33,169 bases of DNA, taken from NCBI GenBank assembly GCA_022735835.1, contig DYZU01000026.1, forward strand, positions 1-33,169. The letters are read 5' to 3'. This document shows, one piece after another, positions 19,482 through 27,574 of this stretch. This stretch comes from Thermincola sp. (lineage in GTDB: Bacteria; Bacillota; Thermincolia; Thermincolales; UBA2595). The notes beneath the pieces were generated by a model that was not told the DNA's origin, did no database searches, and worked only from the letters and a program-made list of their open reading frames with translations. Positions within the stretch are counted from its first letter, which is position 1; each line of letters opens with the position of its first letter. A program made the position numbers and the translations under genes.

Positions 19482-19500
19482 GAGCAACTTCTGTGCCAAT
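19482..19500 (-). promoter_or_regulatory. Sigma-54 (-24/-12) promoter for the sucC-led operon
   Basis: Minus strand ATTGGCACAGAAGTTGCTC; exact TGGCAC-N5-TTGCT match, ~50 nt before the sucC ATG. Confidence 0.82.
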
Positions 19501-19595
19501 ATTTAGTGAAAAAGGGTACACGGTTAAATTTTCGGGTCAACGGTCGAATTCTGGCCCTAAGTTGTCTAAACCCCCGGAAAAACAGACACAACGGG

Positions 19596-19649
19596 ATGTT
19601 CTTGCAAATTTATGCACGCAATGTTTTGCATGGTTTGCATGTTCTTGCA
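19596..19649 (-). promoter_or_regulatory. Candidate enhancer (UAS) with 43-bp-spaced direct repeats
   Basis: Two exact copies of TGCAAGAACAT (plus: ATGTTCTTGCA at 19596-19606 and 19639-19649) flanking further TGCAAA/TGCAT motifs; ~95-150 bp upstream of the sigma-54 promoter. Confidence 0.55.
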
Positions 19650-19652
19650 GGC

Positions 19653-19693
19653 AAAAATAAGGGTCTATCCCAGTTACTTATGGGATAGACCCT
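19653..19693 (-). terminator. Rho-independent terminator of the P-loop/Asp23-like gene
   Basis: Minus strand AGGGTCTATCCCA-loop-TGGGATAGACCCT (perfect 13-bp arms) then TTATTTTTGC. Confidence 0.85.
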
Positions 19694-19699
19694 GGATTA

Positions 19700-20524
19700 T
19701 CAGCGGTCTCCGGTCTCTATCTTGCCGACAACAATATCGACAGCCACAATATTTAAACCGGTCAGGTATTCTATTTTTTCTTTCAAAAGTTTTTGGATCT
19801 CCTTAATAAGGGATGGGATATAAACACCGTATTTAACCTTAACCGTCAGATTCAAACGCACTCCCCCCGGGTTTTGTTCAACAATGGCTTTTCCCGGCCT
19901 TACCGGCAATTGCGACTCCCGGATAATTCTCTTGGCCAAGGCAATTATGGCATTATCGGCGATACTTATTTTACCCAGCAGGAAATAGGTGGGCCTGACC
20001 AGGGTTTTTTCCACGGGTTTCTGTGGTTTCGGCCGGTTTTTCAACCTTAAAAACACGTGCACCGGGTCAGTCAACAACCCGGAGAAAGTTTTTCTTACTT
20101 CCGCCGTAGGAACGGGGATGACGTGTTTTCCGTAAACATTACGCATATGCTGTGCTGTCCTGATATCCTTTTCCGTGGCAATGTCCTCGATAGTGATTAT
20201 TTTCTCGGGCTCAGGCAGGTTTAAGCGGCCGGCAATCTTCTTGACCATACCCATTGAAGTTCCAATGATTAGGACCCTTTCCGGGCTTTCCTTTTCAATT
20301 AATTCAATGACGCGGTTGGCGTGGACTTGATCGCTGAACAAAGCCGTTTTTACCGCCCCCAGCCGCGTAGGCTGGCTTTTGGCCGAGATGCCGCCCAAAA
20401 TCCTGGTACCTTTTATCAACAATCCGTCATCGATGATCAAATCAATATTAAATTCGCTGGCAACAAAAGCGGCCCGGTGGCTTTTTCCGGTACCGCTGGA
20501 TCCCACAAGCGCATATATCTCCAT
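19700..20524 (-). CDS. P-loop NTPase-like protein with C-terminal Asp23/Gls24-like domain, function unknown
   Basis: Start trimmed to MEIYALVGSSGTGKSHRA (SD GGAGGCGG); C-term VRLNLTVKVKYGVYIPSLIKEIQKLLKEKIEYLTGLNIVAVDIVVGKI resembles Asp23 (DUF322). Confidence 0.8.
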   Translation of the reverse strand: MEIYALVGSSGTGKSHRAAFVASEFNIDLIIDDGLLIKGTRILGGISAKSQPTRLGAVKTALFSDQVHANRVIELIEKESPERVLIIGTSMGMVKKIAGRLNLPEPEKIITIEDIATEKDIRTAQHMRNVYGKHVIPVPTAEVRKTFSGLLTDPVHVFLRLKNRPKPQKPVEKTLVRPTYFLLGKISIADNAIIALAKRIIRESQLPVRPGKAIVEQNPGGVRLNLTVKVKYGVYIPSLIKEIQKLLKEKIEYLTGLNIVAVDIVVGKIETGDR

Positions 20525-20552
20525 ATGCCGCCTCCAGTATTTCCATACCTTG

Positions 20553-20581
20553 CAAAAAAACCGTCTGCACAGGATGCAGAC
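20553..20581 (-). terminator. Rho-independent terminator/attenuator immediately before the P-loop/Asp23-like gene
   Basis: Minus strand GTCTGCA-N5-TGCAGAC-GG-TTTTTTT; 29-57 nt upstream of the ATG at 20524. Confidence 0.75.
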
Positions 20582-20637
20582 AGTTAACAGGGATATTGTA
20601 AATATATACAGGGATATTTGTGAAGTTATTAAACAAC

Positions 20638-20656
20638 ATTGCAAATTTCATGCCAA
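20638..20656 (-). promoter_or_regulatory. Sigma-54 (-24/-12) promoter
   Basis: Minus strand TTGGCATGAAATTTGCAAT; GG-N10-GC spacing, nearly identical to the fumA promoter. Confidence 0.75.
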
Positions 20657-20681
20657 ACTATAATGCAGCAAATCCTTTTCT

Positions 20682-20930
20682 TTATTTTTTCTTCTTGACC
20701 ACTGCAATGGCACAATCCGGGCAAACAGTTTGACAGATACCGCAGGCTGTGCACTCATCCATATCGGGTTCAACAGTGGGTGTACCGTAAACACCCAAGT
20801 TTAATGACCAGCTCAGGCACTTTTTCGGGCACTTTTCCTTACAAAGCCCGCAGCCCTTGCATAATCCGGGGAAAACGCTCCAGGAACCCTTTTCTCCCTC
20901 ATAGGAGAATACTTTATACGCCACACTCAC
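20682..20930 (-). CDS. korD: 2-oxoacid:ferredoxin oxidoreductase delta (4Fe-4S ferredoxin-type) subunit
   Basis: GTG start after AAGGAGG SD; two 4Fe-4S motifs CKGCGLCKEKCP and CTACGICQTVCP. Confidence 0.88.
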   Translation of the reverse strand: MSVAYKVFSYEGEKGSWSVFPGLCKGCGLCKEKCPKKCLSWSLNLGVYGTPTVEPDMDECTACGICQTVCPDCAIAVVKKKK

Positions 20931-20946
20931 GGCAAATACCTCCTTG

Positions 20947-21522
20947 CTATTGGGCTTTCTCCACCAGCTCCATCCCACGGGAAATGGCCTGGAAATTCAA
21001 TTCTCTCAGTCTAGGATCCTGTTCAAACTTGTAACCCAGTTTTTTCTCGATGGCCGCTCTGGCTTCCTCCTCGGAAACAACTCCGGTGGCCTTGATTACA
21101 GCGCCCATGATAATAATATTAAAGACCCGCGGGTGAAGCTCTTTTTTAGATACCTCTATAGCCGGGATAGCCAATATCCGGCCGGCGTTTTTCGGAAGGT
21201 CGTCCTCCACCCCTTCAATGGAAGAATCGTAGACAAAAGTGGTATTTTCATCCACATACTGCCGGGTCCTCCTGACCGCCCGGTCACTCAAGGCCACGAC
21301 TATATCTCCTTTTTGGAACTTGGGGGAGCCTATTTGTTCCTCCCCGATCTGGAGGAAAGCTATCGAAACACCGCCCCTCTGCTCCACGCCAAAGTTTGGT
21401 ATATAGAGGGCTTCCCGGCCCTCCTCATTGGCAGCTTCGGCGATAATCTCGGCCACTGACTGAACACCTTGCCCGCCTTCTCCGGCGATGGCAATCTTAA
21501 CTGCTTTTCCCATGTTATTCAC
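20947..21522 (-). CDS. korC: 2-oxoacid:ferredoxin oxidoreductase gamma subunit
   Basis: 191 aa; IAGEGGQGVQSVAEIIAEAA, FGVEQRGGVSIAFLQI. Confidence 0.92.
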   Translation of the reverse strand: MNNMGKAVKIAIAGEGGQGVQSVAEIIAEAANEEGREALYIPNFGVEQRGGVSIAFLQIGEEQIGSPKFQKGDIVVALSDRAVRRTRQYVDENTTFVYDSSIEGVEDDLPKNAGRILAIPAIEVSKKELHPRVFNIIIMGAVIKATGVVSEEEARAAIEKKLGYKFEQDPRLRELNFQAISRGMELVEKAQ

Positions 21523-22267
21523 CCTCCTTAACAGCAGGGTTCTTAATTTCTCCTACCTTAAAATACTTCGGCATTTCTTTTTCCACAAAGGCCCAGGTAT
21601 CCTTGGCATTTGTCCTCCAGTTGGTCGGGCAGGTGGAAAGAGCCTCGACAAATGAGAAGCCGTTGCCGGCCATCTGGTTTTCCAGGGCTTTCTTTAGATA
21701 ACTCTTCAATTGTTTGAGATTGGCAATTGTCCCCCTGGCCACATAAGCTCCTTCCCGGGTAATGGCGGCAACCATTTCCGGACCCTGGGTGGGATAACCG
21801 GTTTGCTCAACGTCTCTACCGTAAGGAGTTGTTTCCGTTTTCATTCCCGGCAGTGTGGTGGGGGCCATCTGCCCGCCGGTCATAGCATAATTGCAGTTAT
21901 TAACAAGAATAGCGGTAATCCGTTCGTTGCGGGCCGCAGCGTTGACCAGGTGCTGGGAGCCAATGGCGTAACCACCGCCGTCGCCCATATACGCGATACA
22001 AACTATGTCCGGGTTGGCCCTTTTGAGGCCGGTCATAACAGGAGTGGTACGACCGTGGTGAGTCTGAACAGTATCTACATTGAAAAAGTCCCAGGCCAGC
22101 AAAGAACAGCCGATATCGCAGCCGAATGCTACCCTATCCTGAATTCCCAGTTCGTCTATCACCTCTCCCAGAGCCTTGAGCACCAAACCGTGGCCGCAGC
22201 CGGGACAAAATTTATGAGGTTTTGATTCAAGACGCCAGCTTTTTGGCATCTGTGGTACAGTCGTCAT
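21515..22267 (-). CDS. korB: 2-oxoacid:ferredoxin oxidoreductase beta subunit (TPP-binding)
   Basis: 250 aa; FCPGCGHGLVLKAL, GDGGGYAIGSQHLVNAAARN, NNCNYAMTGGQMAPTT. Confidence 0.93.
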   Translation of the reverse strand: MTTVPQMPKSWRLESKPHKFCPGCGHGLVLKALGEVIDELGIQDRVAFGCDIGCSLLAWDFFNVDTVQTHHGRTTPVMTGLKRANPDIVCIAYMGDGGGYAIGSQHLVNAAARNERITAILVNNCNYAMTGGQMAPTTLPGMKTETTPYGRDVEQTGYPTQGPEMVAAITREGAYVARGTIANLKQLKSYLKKALENQMAGNGFSFVEALSTCPTNWRTNAKDTWAFVEKEMPKYFKVGEIKNPAVKEGE

Positions 22268-22288
22268 TTCGCTTATTGCCTCCTTTCC

Positions 22289-23371
22289 CTACACCATTGC
22301 CTTCACTCTGGCCACAATCTCTTCGGATGTTACTCCAACCCCCGGTTTGAAGAGGTTCTCTACACCAACGGTGGAACCGAAAATAGCCTGCTGGGCTAAC
22401 TTTGCCAGCTGGCCAAAAGCGGACTCCACAAATAAAAGAGTCTTGGTCTTGTCAGCAACTGCCCTTAACTGTTCGGCGGGGAAAGGACGAAGCGTGATAG
22501 GCCGGAAGTAGCCCACTTTATAACCTTCTTTGCGCAGTTCCTGGACGGCCCCTTTGGCGGCCCTGGAAACAACGCCGTGGCTGACCACAACTATTTCCGC
22601 ATCATCACAATCGAACTGATGGTATTCCACGATCTCGGGAGCAACCTTCATGTATTCATCCATGTACCGGGAAAGTACCTCGTACAATTCTTCTTCGGTG
22701 TTGTATGTGTTCCTGATGTGCAGAGGCTGCTTCTCACCGTTGACAGCCTGCTTACCGAAGAAGGGCTCGGGTTCAAGCAGTTCAATTCCCCTATCTTCAG
22801 GGTCATAAATAGTAAGCGATTCGCGCATTTTAGCCTGGTACCCGTCTCCCAGCACAAAAGTGGGGAAGCGGTATTTCCATGCAGTATTGAAGGCCTTGAT
22901 TGTGTAATCAAACACGTCCTGGTGGCTGGCGGTGGAGTAAACTATGCGGAATCCTTCCCCGTTGCCACCATATGTAGTCATGGTAACTTCCTGCTGGGAA
23001 TAAATAACGGTAGCCGTAGACGGGCCTCCCCTTTGTTGAATGATGACAACGGAAGGGATGCGCATCATTTCGGCCATGGACATGGGTTCCTGCATCAGGG
23101 TATTACCCGGTCCTGCCGTAGCGGTAAATGCTTTTTTCCCGGCCAGCACTCCCCCTAAGGTTGTGAAACCGGCAGACAGCTCATCTTCGGTCTGCAAAAA
23201 CTTCTTCCCATATTTGGGAGCCATCCGCGTCCAATAGTGCATAATCTCGTTTTGCGGAGTAATAGGGTAACCGTACATAATGTCGGCTTTAGCAGCCAGA
23301 GCCGCCCAAGCAACCACTTCGTTCCCTGTCATAAAGACTCTTTTCTCTTCCTGGACGGGTTTTTCGACCAT
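22289..23371 (-). CDS. korA: 2-oxoacid:ferredoxin oxidoreductase alpha subunit
   Basis: 360 aa; YGYPITPQNEIMHY, ATAGPGNTLMQEPM, QQRGGPSTATVIYSQQE. Confidence 0.93.
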   Translation of the reverse strand: MVEKPVQEEKRVFMTGNEVVAWAALAAKADIMYGYPITPQNEIMHYWTRMAPKYGKKFLQTEDELSAGFTTLGGVLAGKKAFTATAGPGNTLMQEPMSMAEMMRIPSVVIIQQRGGPSTATVIYSQQEVTMTTYGGNGEGFRIVYSTASHQDVFDYTIKAFNTAWKYRFPTFVLGDGYQAKMRESLTIYDPEDRGIELLEPEPFFGKQAVNGEKQPLHIRNTYNTEEELYEVLSRYMDEYMKVAPEIVEYHQFDCDDAEIVVVSHGVVSRAAKGAVQELRKEGYKVGYFRPITLRPFPAEQLRAVADKTKTLLFVESAFGQLAKLAQQAIFGSTVGVENLFKPGVGVTSEEIVARVKAMV

Positions 23372-23443
23372 GTATTAACACCTCCTGAAAATAAGCGCTC
23401 CGTATATTGCCTATCTATAGAAAATGGGATTGCCCACCTGTTT

Positions 23444-24112
23444 TTACCAAAACGTATCGATCATATAACGGTCCAAAAACTTGACCGGATTCCCAATGCT
23501 GTCTGTTTTCCCGCGAATTTCCGGCGCAAACCTGCTCTCTATGTACGTGGCCATCACCGGCAGCCCCAAAAGGCCGGCTGCCTCGCTGACAATCCGCGCC
23601 CCTTGCCGAACAAATTCCAGCGTGGTGTCATCGCCTAAATGAGAATTATTCACCAGACCGTGGACAGGACCCAATTGTTTAACATATTCGACAATGTCAT
23701 TAACTGTTGCCGTCATGGGCCTTCCAATATTAACCACTACAAATATGCGCAGGTCTTCATCTTCATAAGCCCCTTCAATCAGATTCAGGACCCTGGCGCC
23801 TTCAACCCCGTAACCTATATCCAGAATTATATCCGTGGGCCTCCTCAGTACCCACCGCATTTCAGGTTTGATTACACTGCCGGCTTCACCGAGGCCCAAA
23901 GTGTCAGCGGTTTCCCATGCCACAACCTCAAGCCCCATTTCTTCCAGCCTTTTCTTGATAGGCCGCAGTGTATAAAAAGGCTCTACCAGGTCCAGGTCCA
24001 CCAGGGTAACTTTATGTCCTTCCTTTAACAGGCTGACAGCCCGGTTGACGGCAACTTCACTTTTACCGCTGGCATATTCGCCTACATAGGCTTCTACAAT
24101 TCTTGTGTTTAT
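23444..24112 (-). CDS. MinD/CobQ-like P-loop nucleotide-binding protein; start codon uncertain (possible ATA at 24110-24112)
   Basis: The ORF track starts at GTG 24001, but the frame continues upstream as INTRIVEAYVGEYASGKSEVAVNRAVSLLKEGHKVTLVDLDLVEPFYTLRP, containing the Walker A-like motif. Confidence 0.75.
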   Translation of the reverse strand: MNTRIVEAYVGEYASGKSEVAVNRAVSLLKEGHKVTLVDLDLVEPFYTLRPIKKRLEEMGLEVVAWETADTLGLGEAGSVIKPEMRWVLRRPTDIILDIGYGVEGARVLNLIEGAYEDEDLRIFVVVNIGRPMTATVNDIVEYVKQLGPVHGLVNNSHLGDDTTLEFVRQGARIVSEAAGLLGLPVMATYIESRFAPEIRGKTDSIGNPVKFLDRYMIDTFW

Positions 24113-24143
24113 GGGGACACCCCCAAACGTTGTTTGTTTAGTT

Positions 24144-24172
24144 ATTATATACCAAAATCACCTTTGTATCAG
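24144..24172 (-). promoter_or_regulatory. Sigma-A type promoter for the P-loop gene / kor cluster
   Basis: Minus strand CTGATA-N17-TATAAT, ~30-40 nt before the inferred start. Confidence 0.6.
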
Positions 24173-24322
24173 TAAAAAAATAAAAGCTTGTCTGGCAGTC
24201 GGTTCAACCCCGCAGGAAAGGTTGTCCCGCCTCTTAAGCCTTTAATAACAAGTATACTAAAATGGAGTATGGTAGTCAAGGCAATTATCTCTGTTTTTGG
24301 ATATGAATCCTCAATTTTCTGA

Positions 24323-24589
24323 CTATTTAATAATTATTTGCTGTACCACAAACAGCATGACGATTCCCGGAATTCCCAGAAAACCCGCCGTCAATGCGGT
24401 CACCGGATTTAAGGGAATGTGTATATTAAAGTATGTTCCGAAATAATTAATCACCCATAAGACTACTCCGCCAATGACCGCATTAATTAAGAGTTTAAAC
24501 ATTAATTTTAACGGGACCAGCATTACCCTTCCTATTAAGTATATCAACAATAACCCAAGGGCAAATGCTATCAGAATATTAATATCCAT
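24323..24589 (-). CDS. bofA: Pro-sigma-K processing inhibitor BofA family protein
   Basis: 88 aa hydrophobic; NPVTALTAGFLGIPGIVMLFVVQ; located after yaaL-like gene. Confidence 0.88.
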   Translation of the reverse strand: MDINILIAFALGLLLIYLIGRVMLVPLKLMFKLLINAVIGGVVLWVINYFGTYFNIHIPLNPVTALTAGFLGIPGIVMLFVVQQIIIK

Positions 24590-24613
24590 GATTCCACCTC
24601 CGTCCGAAACCGG

Positions 24614-24928
24614 TTAACAGTCGCCTGATATACTTATAGTTGGTTCAGTCTCATTTACAGGCAAATTAGAGGTAATCTTTTCTTTCCTGGCCGTTTTAAG
24701 GAGGCAAATATATTTTTTTTCGGCAGCCTCAATGTTGTAAATGGCATAATCAATCATGTCCGGGTCGGTCAAATAATCAAAGTTTTTTAAAGCTATCTGC
24801 CATTCCCTGTGAGCCTGTTTAACCATGCCCAGGAAGTCGTTCTGTGCATTACCGGCCTGGTCAACAGCCTGTCCAATATTAAAAATACTTATAATTGAAT
24901 TTATCACTTTTTTAATCCTGTCGTTCAA
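24614..24928 (-). CDS. yaaL: YaaL family (DUF2508) protein
   Basis: 104 aa; EWQIALKNFDYLTDPDMIDYAIYNIEAAEKKYICLL; synteny with bofA. Confidence 0.82.
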   Translation of the reverse strand: MNDRIKKVINSIISIFNIGQAVDQAGNAQNDFLGMVKQAHREWQIALKNFDYLTDPDMIDYAIYNIEAAEKKYICLLKTARKEKITSNLPVNETEPTISISGDC

Positions 24929-24994
24929 AGATAATCCCCCCTCCGGTCTTACTAAAATATATTGAAGGGGGGTACAAGTTATTCATGTTTTCGT

Positions 24995-26158
24995 TTAATT
25001 ATTTAAAATGGACATGACCGTCCCGGTTTGTTGTTTTTCCTGTAATTTGACAAAATGATCAAAAAGAATGCCGTATATTTTTTCCATCAGTTCAGGGCTT
25101 ACGCCTTTTTTTAGGGCGTTTTTCTTAACGCGTTTTAAAATTTCCTGTTCCCTTCTTGTATCTCTAACAGCATCTCTCCCGTTCTTCAGGGTCCCGATAA
25201 GGGTTACCAGCTGGGTTCTTTTGGCCAGGAGTTCTACGATCTGATAGTCTATGATGTCTATGTCCTGTCTTAGTTCTTCCACGGACAGGTTAGTTCCTTC
25301 ACCGGCCAAATGGTTTTCTGTCTGTCCGGTTTTCCCCCAGATTGGATAAGAACCCAGCACCCGGAACAAAGCGGCCATATCTTCAATGGATTCAAGACAT
25401 TTTTTTACCGCCGGGTCTTCGCGGTGTCCGACCAAATCGATAAAAAACAGGTAGTCCCCCAGGTTTCTTTTGGCCGGCCTGGATTCAATTTTAGTGAGGT
25501 TGATATTAGCCAGGGCAAACTCTTTCAGTATCTGGTACAAACCGCCGGGCCGGTCGGTAATGGAGATAACCAGAGTGGTTTTGGCCGGTTTGGTTGCCGG
25601 AGTTTCTTTTTTGGAAATTACCACAAACCTGGTCTGATTTTCCCGGCAGTCCTGGATATCGTATTCCTGTATTTCAAGGCCGTAATTGGCGGCAGCCTTC
25701 TCGTTTCCTATAGCCGCTACGGGCTCTTTTCCACTGCTTACTATCCGGGCAGCCTCGGCAGTGCTGTCAACTTCGCGCAAAGGGACCCCCGGGAAATGGC
25801 TGTTCAGATATTTTCTGCACTGGGCCAGCGCCTGCGGATGTGAAATGATCAGTTTTATCTCCTCTTTACTAACTCCCGACCGGACCAGGAGGTTATGTTT
25901 AATGGGAAGTATTACTTCACCGACTATGTTTAGCTGCGGGTCGCTTACGATAAGGTCCAGGGTAAGGTTTACCGTGCCTTCAATGGAATTTTCCAGAGGC
26001 ACAATTCCGTGCGAAACCCGGTCTTCGCTGACCGCGGTCAAAACCTGCGGTATGCTGGGATATGCCGTCGCATTCGCTGTTTCCGTTCCCAGGTAAAGAT
26101 AAAGCGCTTCTTCACAGTGGGTGGCTTTCGGGCCCAGATATCCGTATGTCTCGTTCAT
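24995..26158 (-). CDS. pheA: Prephenate dehydratase with ACT domain and C-terminal chorismate mutase
   Basis: GYLGPKATHCEEAL, GIVPLENSIEGTVNLTLDLI, TRFVVISKK; ACT region LYQILKEFALANINLTKIESRP; C-term LRQDIDIIDYQIVELLAKRTQLVTLIGTLK typical of AroQ chorismate mutase. Confidence 0.92.
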   Translation of the reverse strand: MNETYGYLGPKATHCEEALYLYLGTETANATAYPSIPQVLTAVSEDRVSHGIVPLENSIEGTVNLTLDLIVSDPQLNIVGEVILPIKHNLLVRSGVSKEEIKLIISHPQALAQCRKYLNSHFPGVPLREVDSTAEAARIVSSGKEPVAAIGNEKAAANYGLEIQEYDIQDCRENQTRFVVISKKETPATKPAKTTLVISITDRPGGLYQILKEFALANINLTKIESRPAKRNLGDYLFFIDLVGHREDPAVKKCLESIEDMAALFRVLGSYPIWGKTGQTENHLAGEGTNLSVEELRQDIDIIDYQIVELLAKRTQLVTLIGTLKNGRDAVRDTRREQEILKRVKKNALKKGVSPELMEKIYGILFDHFVKLQEKQQTGTVMSILNN

Positions 26159-27195
26159 ACTACCCCTCTCTCCTTAACCAGTGTTTTTCCTACCGACTGA
26201 GCAACAGGCGCCAGCTCTTCCATCAACTGCCTGAAGTTTTCGGGCGTTAAAGACTGCGGCCCGTCACATAAAGCCTTGCAGGGATCGGGATGGACTTCTA
26301 TCAACAGCCCGTCGGCTCCGACTGCCACGGCTCCTTTTGACAGGGGCCCCACCAGCCGCCAGTCTCCCGTCGAGTGGCTCGGGTCCACTATAACGGGTAA
26401 GTGGCTAAGCTGTTTAATCATTGGCACCGCACTGAGGTCCAGGGTGTTTCTGGTATATGTCTCAAATGTCCTGATTCCTCTTTCGCACAGGATTACACTG
26501 TAATTCCCCTCTGACATTATATACTCCGCAGCCATCAACCATTCTTCCATGGTTGCCGACAACCCTCTTTTCAAAACCACCGGTTTGTTCACCCGGCCAA
26601 CAGCTTTCAGGAGCTGAAAATTCTGCATGTTTCTCGCCCCAATCTGGATCAAATCCACGTACTCCAACGCCAGAGACAGGCTTCTTTCATCGACAACTTC
26701 AGTAATGGTGGCCAGCCCGGTTTCCCTGCCGGCTTCGGCCAGCAGTTTCAGCCCTTCTTCTTCCATGCCCTGAAAACTGTACGGAGAAGTCCTGGGTTTG
26801 TATGTACCTCCCCTGATTGCTTTGGCCCCCGCTTCCCGGACCAACCTGGCGGTTTCCATCAATTGTTCCCTGCTTTCCACGGCACAGGGTCCGGCAATAA
26901 CGGTAATCTCGCTGCCTCCGATGGTGAACTCCTTAACCTTAATGACTGTATTCTCGGATTTTGCCTCCCGGCTGACCAGTTTATAAGGCTTCATAATAGG
27001 CACAATTTTCTCTACCCCGGGCATAATTTCTATGCCCGAATCCATGATCTGCTTGCGGTCACCTATAGCCCCAATCACAATCCTTTCCACCCCTCTAATC
27101 AGGTGGGTCTTAAAACCCAACTGCTCCAGGCGTTTTTTCACTTCCCTGATTTGTGCTTCCGTAGCCCTCAAATCCATGACAACCACCATTATCAT
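26155..27195 (-). CDS. aroF: 3-deoxy-7-phosphoheptulonate synthase (type I-beta, N-terminal ferredoxin-like domain)
   Basis: Start trimmed to MIMVVVMDLRA after AAGGGGGG SD; VIAGPCAVESREQL, IRGGTYKPRTSPYSFQG, QIGARNMQNFQLL, VDPSHSTGDWRLV. Confidence 0.94.
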   Translation of the reverse strand: MIMVVVMDLRATEAQIREVKKRLEQLGFKTHLIRGVERIVIGAIGDRKQIMDSGIEIMPGVEKIVPIMKPYKLVSREAKSENTVIKVKEFTIGGSEITVIAGPCAVESREQLMETARLVREAGAKAIRGGTYKPRTSPYSFQGMEEEGLKLLAEAGRETGLATITEVVDERSLSLALEYVDLIQIGARNMQNFQLLKAVGRVNKPVVLKRGLSATMEEWLMAAEYIMSEGNYSVILCERGIRTFETYTRNTLDLSAVPMIKQLSHLPVIVDPSHSTGDWRLVGPLSKGAVAVGADGLLIEVHPDPCKALCDGPQSLTPENFRQLMEELAPVAQSVGKTLVKERGVV

Positions 27196-27228
27196 GCCCC
27201 CCTTATTTTTTCCAAAAACCTCAATAAA

Positions 27229-27537
27229 AAAAGCCTCATCCCCTATATGGGACGAAAGCTTTGCTTCCGCGGTACCACCCAAATTGGCCTGGCGGCCCTC
27301 TCAGAAGGTACGAATTTAGGTGTCAGGTGAATACTGGTCACTAACCACTAAATTGATACCCCCTTCCTTTTAACGGTGGAAGCTCCGGCCCGGCCTACCA
27401 GAATAACCTTCAGCCTGCTGCTCAGGAGGGAAATTTCAATCACCGTATCGTGGCGAGGCTTCCAGTCAACGACCCCGCCTCCCTGGGAGGACTTTATCGG
27501 CGACCTACGCGCTCCTTCATCGCGTTTACCAGTATTT
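27229..27537 (-). promoter_or_regulatory. T-box riboswitch A (aroF-proximal)
   Basis: Minus strand T-box GGGTGGTACCGCGGAAGC (27263-27280), terminator GCTTTCGTCCC...GGGGATGAGGCTTTTTTT, long Stem I; candidate specifier TTC in GATTGAAATTTCCCTCC. Confidence 0.9.
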
Positions 27538-27540
27538 TGT

Positions 27541-27574
27541 TAGTGGCCAGTGACCGGTGGTCTGTGGCCAGTAA
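27541..27574. repeat. ACTGGCCACT-type intergenic repeat between the two T-boxes
   Basis: TAGTGGCCAGTGACCGGTGGTCTGTGGCCAGTAA; related segments at 27332-27349, 27697-27717 and ~31191-31203. Confidence 0.55.

Noticed and set aside
19506-19688. Plus-strand 60-64 aa ORFs in the sucC upstream region
   Set aside because: Overlap the candidate enhancer repeats and terminator; no SD or homology, better explained as regulatory DNA.
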